Positions 1-5,933 of a DNA stretch of 12,771 bases are shown piece after piece. Below the pieces are notes generated by a model, which had not been told where the DNA came from, ran no database searches, and worked only from the letters and a program-made list of their open reading frames with translations. The DNA is from Comamonadaceae bacterium (GTDB lineage: Bacteria > Pseudomonadota > Gammaproteobacteria > Burkholderiales > Burkholderiaceae_C). The DNA is taken from contig CANGOY010000031.1 of NCBI GenBank assembly GCA_947455585.1, positions 1 through 12,771 of the forward strand, in the 5' to 3' direction. The stretch's first letter is position 1. Each line of letters begins with the position of its first letter. Made by a program: the position numbers and the translations under genes.

Positions 1-89
1 ACCTTACCCCCACCCCCGTTTTTCTATTTGGGTCCCCCAGCGCAGGGTTGAACCATGATCTGCTCAAACGATTTAAAAATTGCAGAATT

Positions 90-109
90 CATGTCAAACG
101 GTGGACATG
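90..109 (-). terminator. Possible weak terminator hairpin after the small CxxC ORF
   Basis: CATGTC (90-95) and GACATG (104-109) form a perfect 6-bp stem with an 8-nt loop. It starts 6 bp beyond the stop codon of the minus-strand ORF at 115-462. On the minus strand the hairpin is followed by AT-rich sequence that ends in a short T run, not by an immediate U tract, so termination activity is uncertain. Its position right after a stop codon is the main reason to list it. Confidence 0.3.
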
Positions 110-114
110 ATTGT

Positions 115-462
115 TTAGTCGAAATAGATGTATGGGTAAAACGTTAGATTATTTGTCTGGCACTTTGGGCAGTGGTTATACCATCTCAGCATGACGAACG
201 TTTTTTCTAGAACATAGCAGTAGGAAGGATCAAGCTCTTCTTGTTGCAAGTGATATCCGCGTTTGCGTAAGAACTCTCTGCCTAGCCTTTCAAGTAACCT
301 GTTAGGCACAAGCTTGGTCTTGGCTTCGTAACTCGTGACATTGGAACTAGCGCACTTATTGCAACAAGCAATATTCGAAAGTACATCAACACGGGTCCCT
401 GATAAAACAGGAAAGGCTTCGTGTACCGCGCCCTCTAGACGGGCAACACTCCGTTCCTGCAT
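115..462 (-). CDS. Hypothetical small protein with two CxxC pairs (possible zinc ribbon)
   Basis: This 115-residue ORF is not recognised as a known family. It has CCNKC at about residues 33-37 and CPKC at about 98-101, the paired-knuckle spacing of a zinc-ribbon-like protein. The middle is basic (RLGREFLRKRGYHLQQEE) and the end is aromatic (FYPYIYFD). No membrane segment or signal peptide is visible. The ATG at 462 has no convincing Shine-Dalgarno sequence, and the first 25 or so codons overlap a 23-nt repeat (396-418) that also occurs near 11.5 kb, so the true start may lie further in or the N-terminus may derive from a repeat element. Base composition is more AT-rich than the transporter operon next door, consistent with accessory DNA. 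It could be a real gene of unknown function or a fragment. Confidence 0.45.
   Translation of the reverse strand: MQERSVARLEGAVHEAFPVLSGTRVDVLSNIACCNKCASSNVTSYEAKTKLVPNRLLERLGREFLRKRGYHLQQEELDPSYCYVLEKTFVMLRWYNHCPKCQTNNLTFYPYIYFD
396..418. repeat. Dispersed 23-nt repeat, copy 1
   Basis: These 23 nt recur at 11501-11523 with one difference (A at 407, G at 11512). The element contains a short dyad, CCTG and CAGG around an A/T-rich centre. Similarity stops sharply on both sides. In this copy it lies inside the N-terminal codons of the small ORF, where it encodes AFPVLSG; on the minus strand of the other copy the same frame gives AFPALSG. Confidence 0.75.
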
Positions 463-532
463 TACGTAAATTGTTCGATTTTTTCTGCAAGGTGCTAATT
501 GCTGATGAAAATCGTGACCAATTGAAACACTG

Positions 533-570
533 AAAACTGTTCTTGCTTGATCTGTTTATTCCACAGTTTT
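533..570. repeat. Inverted repeat, 8 bp
   Basis: AAAACTGT (533-540) and ACAGTTTT (563-570) are perfect inverted repeats 22 nt apart. They lie in the gap of about 180 bp (463-645) between the small ORF and the transporter operon, where no credible gene is visible. The function is unknown; it could be an operator or an RNA hairpin. Confidence 0.4.
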
Positions 571-600
571 GGTGATCGCTCCCTTCCCCTGCTCGGTTAA

Positions 601-619
601 TGGCCAGCTTTGCTGGCCA
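601..619 (-). terminator. Candidate terminator hairpin of the ABC transporter operon
   Basis: TGGCCAGC (601-608) and GCTGGCCA (612-619) form a perfect GC-rich 8-bp stem with a 3-nt loop. It begins 27 nt past the stop codon of the ATPase gene, the last gene of the operon. There is no real U tract after it on either strand, only TTAACC, so it may be a pause or mRNA 3'-end stabilising hairpin, not a classical intrinsic terminator. Confidence 0.45.
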
Positions 620-645
620 GGTTAAGCAGAAGCGAAGATTGGACC

Positions 646-1356
646 TTAGATTACTCGTCCATCTACCACTTGAATGGTCTTGTCGCAACGTCCGGCCAGC
701 CCGGGGTTATGGGTCACAAATAGGACAGTGGTGCCTTGGTCACGGCTGACGCGACGCAGCAGCTCAAACACGGCATCGGCGCTTTTGCTGTCTAAGTTAC
801 CTGTGGGCTCATCCGCCAGCAGCAGTGCGGGGTTCATGGCCAAAGCGCGTGCCACCGCAACGCGTTGCTGCTGTCCACCAGACAGGCTCCCCGACGGTTG
901 GTTGGCATAGGCACTGAGGTCTACGCTGTCGAGCAGTGATGCTGCGCGTGCTTCGATGCTGGCATTTGGAAAGCCCGTTGCCCCCAACAAAGGCATCATG
1001 ACATTTTCAAGTGCTGTGAAGGCATTGAGCAGGTGGTGGTACTGAAACACGAAACCTATGGCATGACCGCGCAAGCGGGTGAATGCGTGATCGTCTAGAC
1101 ACGTGGTTTCTTCTCCGGCAATAGACAACTGACCTTGGGTGGGACGATCCAACAAGCCAATGATATTGAGTAGCGTGCTTTTGCCAGAGCCAGAGGGTCC
1201 AACGACTGCACAAAACTCCCCGCGCGACAAGCTGAAGTTGATGTGATGCAGCACTTCAATTTCGTTGGGATGTCCCACGTTGAATGACTTGCACACGTCT
1301 TGCAGTTGCACCACCAGAGGTGCAGTGAAGGTGTTGATGTTATCCACGGATAGCAC
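646..1356 (-). CDS. ABC transporter ATP-binding protein, LolD/MacB type
   Basis: This 236-residue cytoplasmic nucleotide-binding subunit should energise the FtsX-type permease encoded just upstream. All hallmarks are present: Walker A GPSGSGKST (53-61), Q-loop Gln105, signature LSGGQQQR (158-165), Walker B LLLADEP (178-184) with the catalytic Glu, and H-loop His216. Length and the LADEPTGNLDS segment fit the LolD/MacB/FtsE class of exporter-type ATPases that use mechanotransmission. The start codon used here is GTG at 1354-1356, which overlaps the end of the permease gene by 17 bp; another in-frame GTG sits at 1345-1347, and neither has a strong ribosome-binding site, which suggests translational coupling. 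In E. coli MacB the ATPase and permease are fused; here they are separate chains. Substrate cannot be told from sequence. Confidence 0.93.
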   Translation of the reverse strand: MLSVDNINTFTAPLVVQLQDVCKSFNVGHPNEIEVLHHINFSLSRGEFCAVVGPSGSGKSTLLNIIGLLDRPTQGQLSIAGEETTCLDDHAFTRLRGHAIGFVFQYHHLLNAFTALENVMMPLLGATGFPNASIEARAASLLDSVDLSAYANQPSGSLSGGQQQRVAVARALAMNPALLLADEPTGNLDSKSADAVFELLRRVSRDQGTTVLFVTHNPGLAGRCDKTIQVVDGRVI

Positions 1357-2605
1357 TCACTGGGTCAAGTCCCGCTGCGCGCATCGCAGGGGCAAAAGAG
1401 GCGAGCAGGCCCGTTGCCGTAGCCAGCAACAAGGCCATGGCGAACATAAAGGGCTCGAAGCTGACGGCAAACATCACTGAGCCATCTGGGTTGCGCTGCG
1501 TTTGCTGCCAAAAGAACAAACCGGCAGAACCAAGCGCCGAACCAGCCAACGCGCCGCCAAAACCGAGTAAGCCGCCTTGGAGTAAAAAGATGCGTAGCAC
1601 TTGTCCGCGCGTGATCCCCATGGCACGCAAGATGCCGATCTCCCGCGACTTTTGCACCACCGACACCACCAGCACACTAGCTATGCCAAACGCTACCGAC
1701 AAACCGACAAACACCCGAATGGCAGTGTTGGCGGTGGTTTGTGCGCTGACCGCTGTGAAAAATTGCTCATTGGTTTTGATCCAGCTGTCGGCTTCCACCC
1801 CAGTCATCGCCGTGATGTGACGCGCCACTAACTCCGCGTCATACACGTCATGCACGGTCACATCCAAAGTCGACACGCCGCCCAGAAGACCTAGCAAACT
1901 TTGTGCGGAGCGCAGCGCCATGAAGGTGGTGCGTGCGTTGGCGCCTTTGTTGCCCAAATCAAAAATGCCTGCAATCGTCAGCGTGTTGGAAGTGTCGTTG
2001 GCGGAGGTGACGCGCAGTTTGTCGCCCACAGAGACGCCCAAATCGCTGGCGAGCTCGGTGCCGATCAAGATGTCGGAGATGGTGATGCGAGCGGTGCCGC
2101 GCACTATTTTTTCAGGCATGGGCACGATTCGAAAGTACAAATCAGGTTCAATGCCCACCACGCTGATGGCGCGGCTGGTATCACCGCGCACCACCAAGGC
2201 CGAACCATTGGCTGCGGGTGAGACCACGCTCACCTCTGGCAAACCACGAATTTGCGCGGCCAAACTTTGCCACTGGTCAATGCTTTTGAGTCGTTGCAGC
2301 GGGGACTGCACAATGCTGCCTTCAACGACTAAGGGGTCAGCCCCGCGCAACGCCCGTGCTGCCTCCTTGGGAGGCAGCAATTGGATATGCGCTTGGCCGG
2401 TCAGCACACGTTTGACGAAGTTGGCTTGCAAGCCGCTGAGCAGCGCCGACATGAAGACGATCACGCCGACACCAATCGCCACGCCGCCGATGATGAACGC
2501 CGTTTGTACGCGACCTTCGCGTAAAAAACGCAACGCCACCAGCCATTCAAACGGCATCCAGCGGGGCAACTGCGGGGTGGTGGGGCGGCGTGTGTCTGCG
2601 TTCAT
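1340..2605 (-). CDS. ABC transporter permease, FtsX/MacB-like
   Basis: This 421-residue inner-membrane permease has the FtsX-superfamily layout. An N-terminal membrane helix (about 35-57) is followed by a large periplasmic MacB-like core (about 60-290), then three C-terminal helices (about 297-317, 341-365 and 385-407). The conserved cytoplasmic coupling segment KSREIGILRAMG is at 319-330, and the protein ends with the typical DPVSAIRG. Its gene overlaps the adaptor gene upstream by 4 bp (ATGA) and the ATPase gene downstream by 17 bp, so the three are almost certainly co-translated. A dimer of this protein with two copies of the ATPase would act with the HlyD-type adaptor to move substrate from periplasm or membrane outward. 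Lipoprotein release (LolC/E-like) is an alternative, but the linked adaptor favours a MacAB-like exporter. Confidence 0.92.
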   Translation of the reverse strand: MNADTRRPTTPQLPRWMPFEWLVALRFLREGRVQTAFIIGGVAIGVGVIVFMSALLSGLQANFVKRVLTGQAHIQLLPPKEAARALRGADPLVVEGSIVQSPLQRLKSIDQWQSLAAQIRGLPEVSVVSPAANGSALVVRGDTSRAISVVGIEPDLYFRIVPMPEKIVRGTARITISDILIGTELASDLGVSVGDKLRVTSANDTSNTLTIAGIFDLGNKGANARTTFMALRSAQSLLGLLGGVSTLDVTVHDVYDAELVARHITAMTGVEADSWIKTNEQFFTAVSAQTTANTAIRVFVGLSVAFGIASVLVVSVVQKSREIGILRAMGITRGQVLRIFLLQGGLLGFGGALAGSALGSAGLFFWQQTQRNPDGSVMFAVSFEPFMFAMALLLATATGLLASFAPAMRAAGLDPVSAIRG

Positions 2606-3834
2606 TTCGCCACAATGCTCGAGACTGGCCGCACGCGGGCTTTGTCATTCACGGCAAGGCTGGCCGTGGCCAGCACTTGGTCGCCTGCGGCTAGCCCCTC
2701 CAGCGCTTCACTCAGCCCTTGGCTGCGCAGTCCGAGGCGCAGGGGCGTGCGCACGGCTTGACCCTTGACCACCTTAAGTACCCAAGGGGCTTGGGTGTCT
2801 AGATCGTGCACGGCTTCGGTAGGCACCAATACGGCTTGGCTACGTTGAGCGACTTCAATGTCGACCGACACCGTCATGTCCTGTCGCAAGTAAGCGGGGG
2901 GGTGGGCGATGCGCAGCTTCACCTCGACCGAGCCGCGTTGCGCATCCACCCCGGGATTGATGTACACCAGCTCGGCGGCGAAGCGTTGCTCGGGGTAGGC
3001 ATCGGCGGACACCTGAGCTGTTTGCCCAAGCTTTAGCAAGTTCAAATGCTTCTCATCAATTTGCACGACCAGTTGTGTTTCGCCTTCAGGGGAGAGCACC
3101 ATCAACACCTTGCCCGGTTGAACCGCATCGCCGGGCTCGACATGACGATCAATCAGTGTGCCCGCTACGGGGGCGCGTACTTTGCCATAACCCAGTCTTG
3201 CACGTGCCAGCTCTGCGCCCGCTTGGGCTTGAGACAGGGCTACTTCGGCCACCGCCAAGTCACTGCCGCCTGCACGCGCGCTACTGAGTTGTTGTTGTGT
3301 GACCTTCAGCTGTGAGCGCATAACCTGCGCAGCACGGACCGACTCATCTAAGGCAGCTTGCCCGATGAACCCTTTGTCAAACAAATCTTGCGTGCGTTGA
3401 AGAGCTCGTGTTGCTGCGTTTTGGTTGACTTGTGCTTGGTTCACAGCCTGCTCGGCCAGTGGTGCTTGCACTTCTCGCAACTGGCGCAGCTTGGCTTGAG
3501 CTTGCGCTACTGCTAACTCTGCTTGCCGCGCACTAGCCACTAACTCGGCGTCTTCCAACTCGATCAGGGTTTGCGTGGCTGTGACCACTTGGCCTTCACT
3601 CACTGGCACGGCTTTAACTGTGCCCGTGATCTGTACGCCCAATTCCACACGGTGTGGGCTTTCGATGTGACCGCTTGCCACCACGGTCTGTACAAAATTG
3701 CGCTGCACCACCGTGGCTATTGGCGTTTGCGGGCCCAGCCAGAGACGTTGTCCGCCCCAGAGTACCAAGCACAAGAGTATGCATGCCATGAGGATGTGAG
3801 TACGGTAAGCGCGCAGGTTTTGGGTGAATGACAT
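2602..3834 (-). CDS. Periplasmic adaptor (HlyD/MacA family) of an ABC efflux system
   Basis: This 410-residue membrane-fusion protein bridges the inner-membrane transporter and an outer-membrane channel. A single N-terminal anchor helix (about 13-28) lacks a lipobox. The first lipoyl half is at about 55-95 (VELGVQITGTVKAVPVSEGQVV), followed by a long Ala/Gln-rich coiled-coil hairpin (about 96-216) with a tip segment LFDKGFIGQAALDE (151-164). The second lipoyl half is at about 218-250, then a beta-barrel (about 252-330) and a membrane-proximal domain (about 335-402). It is the first gene of the three-gene operon and overlaps the permease gene by 4 bp. The ATG at 3834 has no strong ribosome-binding site. 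No TolC-like gene is in the window, so the outer-membrane partner must be encoded elsewhere. Confidence 0.92.
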   Translation of the reverse strand: MSFTQNLRAYRTHILMACILLCLVLWGGQRLWLGPQTPIATVVQRNFVQTVVASGHIESPHRVELGVQITGTVKAVPVSEGQVVTATQTLIELEDAELVASARQAELAVAQAQAKLRQLREVQAPLAEQAVNQAQVNQNAATRALQRTQDLFDKGFIGQAALDESVRAAQVMRSQLKVTQQQLSSARAGGSDLAVAEVALSQAQAGAELARARLGYGKVRAPVAGTLIDRHVEPGDAVQPGKVLMVLSPEGETQLVVQIDEKHLNLLKLGQTAQVSADAYPEQRFAAELVYINPGVDAQRGSVEVKLRIAHPPAYLRQDMTVSVDIEVAQRSQAVLVPTEAVHDLDTQAPWVLKVVKGQAVRTPLRLGLRSQGLSEALEGLAAGDQVLATASLAVNDKARVRPVSSIVAK

Positions 3835-3908
3835 AGTGAATCATGATACGCCCGCAGTTACACGCCAGATTGAACAGACCACCTTAGGCAGCAGACTACA
3901 TTCGGAAC
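3835..3908. promoter_or_regulatory. Divergent intergenic region between adaptor operon and ribonuclease
   Basis: This 74-bp gap separates two divergently transcribed genes, so it must carry promoters for both unless one of them starts inside a neighbour. I could not assign a convincing -35/-10 pair on either strand. The entry records the location, not specific sites. Confidence 0.45.
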
Positions 3909-5381
3909 ATGAATATCAAACACATCCTTGGTCGTTCTGAGTTGTCGCTCATTGCAGGTCAAGCCATGCTGGAGAGGGGCTTAGAGCCGGACTTTCCTGC
4001 CGCTGCTTTGCACGAGTTGCAGGCCATCGCACATGCAGGGCAAGACGCAGATCCGCGTGTGCGCGATATGACCGCATGGGCATGGTGTTCGATTGATAAC
4101 GACGATTCAAATGACCTTGATCAACTCACCGTGGCGGAGCGGCTGCCAGATGGCCAGACCAAAGTTTGGGTGGCAGTGGCCGATGTTGATGTACTGGTTG
4201 CGAAGGATTGCGCCTTGGATGCACATGCCAAACGTAACACTACGTCGGTTTATACCTCGACTCGAATTTTTCCGATGCTGCCTGATCGTTTATGCACCGA
4301 TCTCACTTCACTGAATCCACACCAGGAGCGCTTGGCGGTGGTGGTGGAGATGGTAATTAATGCAGCTGCTGAGGTGATCTATAGCCAGCTGTTTCGAGCG
4401 AAGGTGCACAACAAAGCCAAACTAGCGTACGACGCCGTGTCGGATTGGATTGAAGGCGATGGTGTGTTGCCCGAAGCTGCAGAAACGTTCACAGGCATAG
4501 CCGAACAGTTAAAGCTGCAAGATGCCGTGGCCCAGCAGTTGCGGGCTCGGCGACACGCGCAAGGCTCGCTGGAGTTTGAAACCATGCAGCCGCACGCAGT
4601 GTTTGAAGGCGAGCGCCTGGTAGCCCTTCGTCAGCAAGTGCAAAACCGCGCACGCCAACTGATTGAAGAGTTCATGATCGCAGCCAACACCTGTACCGCA
4701 CAGTTTTTGGCTGATCACGGCCACGCGTCGTTGCGCCGTGTGGTGCGCTCGCCAGAACGCTGGCAACGCATTGTGGCCTTAGCCGCTACCTACGGAGAGT
4801 CCTTGCCAGCCGACGCCGACTCGTCTGCGCTCGAGGCGTTCTTGGTGAAGCGGCATAAGACCGACCCTTTGCGCTTCCCAGATTTGTCCTTGGTCATCGT
4901 CAAACTCATGGGCTCAGGAGAGTATGTGGTGGAGCAACCCCACAGAGAAGCCATTGGTCACTTTGGCCTGTCGGTACGCGACTACACCCATTCCACCGCT
5001 CCCAACCGTCGCTACCCCGACTTAGTGACGCAGCGCATGATCAAAAGCTTGTTGATGGAGGCACCTGTGCCTTACAGCACCGCCGAGTTAGAAGCCTTGG
5101 CCTTGCATTGCACCCGCCAAGAAGACGCCGCGCGTAAAGTGGAGCGCCGCATGCGCAAATCAGAAGCGGCATTGATGCTGACGGGCCATATCGGCCATGT
5201 ATTTGAAGCCGTGGTAGCGGGCAAAACAGCGAGTGGCACTTGGGTGCGCGTGTTCACCCCGCCCGTGGAAGGCATGCTTACCTCCTTCACCACGGACTAC
5301 GAAGTGGGGGAGCTCTTGCATGTGAAGCTGATCCACACCAATGTCGAACAAGGTTTTATCGACTTCGCTGCTGTCCATTGA
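3909..5381 (+). CDS. RNB-family (RNase II-like) ribonuclease, compact form
   Basis: This 490-residue protein has the RNase II/R catalytic (RNB) domain, which degrades RNA 3'-to-5'. The acidic active-site segment is SIDNDDSNDLDQ, giving Asp63, Asp69 and Asp71, with Gln72 where E. coli RNase II and R have a fourth Asp. The second signature, YTHSTAPNRRYPDL, supplies the conserved Arg pair matching the SPIRRY motif of classical enzymes. The C-terminus from about residue 424 (GHVFEAVVAGKTASGTWVRV...) resembles an S1/OB fold. The N-terminal cold-shock domains of RNase II (644 residues in E. coli) are missing; only about 50 residues precede the RNB domain. This resembles a shorter RNB subfamily known in several bacterial groups. 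The start has only a weak GGA upstream. Its stop codon overlaps the apparent start of the uppP remnant. Confidence 0.88.
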   Translation: MNIKHILGRSELSLIAGQAMLERGLEPDFPAAALHELQAIAHAGQDADPRVRDMTAWAWCSIDNDDSNDLDQLTVAERLPDGQTKVWVAVADVDVLVAKDCALDAHAKRNTTSVYTSTRIFPMLPDRLCTDLTSLNPHQERLAVVVEMVINAAAEVIYSQLFRAKVHNKAKLAYDAVSDWIEGDGVLPEAAETFTGIAEQLKLQDAVAQQLRARRHAQGSLEFETMQPHAVFEGERLVALRQQVQNRARQLIEEFMIAANTCTAQFLADHGHASLRRVVRSPERWQRIVALAATYGESLPADADSSALEAFLVKRHKTDPLRFPDLSLVIVKLMGSGEYVVEQPHREAIGHFGLSVRDYTHSTAPNRRYPDLVTQRMIKSLLMEAPVPYSTAELEALALHCTRQEDAARKVERRMRKSEAALMLTGHIGHVFEAVVAGKTASGTWVRVFTPPVEGMLTSFTTDYEVGELLHVKLIHTNVEQGFIDFAAVH

Positions 5382-5789
5382 GTGGAGTTATTTTGTTACT
5401 CAATGCAGCCGTGATGGGCGTAGTCGAGGGGTAGACGGAGTTTTTCCTATTTCATCGACGGGTCTCTGATCTTGGCGGGTGCTTTGCTCGGCATGGACGA
5501 CGACAAGGCGAAAGTGTTTGACATCGCTATTCAGATGGGCTCCATCATCGCCTTGAACATTGTGTATTGGCAAAAGATTGTTAGCACCGTGATGGCTCTG
5601 CTCGAGTAAGTCGAGGCGCGGTGCTTTGACGTGAACATACTGATCGCCTTTGTGCTAGCGGTGGTGTTGTGCAACATTGGTTTTGTGCCCAAATTATTCG
5701 CTGATGCGATTGAGGAAATCTCACCCAAACAGGTACCCTACAGGATCTTGTATACGAAGCCCGCATATGAGACAGCTTCAGCCTTTTAG
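5378..5789 (+). pseudogene. uppP: Decayed 5' part of undecaprenyl-diphosphatase gene
   Basis: Joining three frames gives a recognisable N-terminal half of UppP/BacA, the membrane phosphatase that recycles the C55 lipid carrier. The frame from 5378 reads LLLNAAVMGVVEG, then TAG at 5432 where the family has Leu, then TEF. CCTATTTCATCGACGGGT (5446-5463) gives PISSTG one frame over. From 5466 the third frame reads LILAGALLGMDDDKAKVFDIAIQ and on to IVYWQKIVSTVMALLE, then TAA at 5607 and NILIAFVLAVVL further on. Two single-base deletions (in the Leu codon after TEF and the His codon of STGH) explain both frame changes exactly. After about 5670 the similarity fades, and the last frame ends at 5787-5789. 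A normal UppP is about 270 residues; fewer than 140 codons remain, so it cannot be functional. The apparent TTG start overlaps the ribonuclease stop. Confidence 0.85.
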
Positions 5790-5828
5790 TAAAGAGGGAT
5801 GCACTATCTTTGTTCAGACTGGGCATCT

Positions 5829-5862
5829 ACTGCGCTAGATGAGCAGGCGCAGTCAATTTTTT
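5829..5862 (+). terminator. Rho-independent terminator downstream of the uppP remnant
   Basis: ACTGCGC (5829-5835) and GCGCAGT (5847-5853) form a perfect 7-bp stem with an 11-nt loop, followed by CAA and six Ts on the plus strand. It would stop transcripts from the ribonuclease and uppP remnant before they run into the convergent mgtA-like gene. The minus strand has no U tract after it, so it acts in one direction only. Confidence 0.65.
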
Positions 5863-5933
5863 AGTTAAACCATACGATTCCGTGCCGCTTTGCTTTGATA
5901 TTTTTTTGAAGTTTGGGCAAATGCCAGTCCGTT

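Noticed and set aside
386..688. A 100-codon minus-strand ORF
   Set aside because: It overlaps the start of the small CxxC ORF and the end of the ATPase gene in another frame, passes through the hairpin at 601-619 and has no protein-like features.
1920..2768. A 282-codon plus-strand ORF opposite the permease and adaptor genes
   Set aside because: It is antisense to two well-supported transporter genes and low in recognisable domain content, a mirror frame of GC-biased coding DNA.
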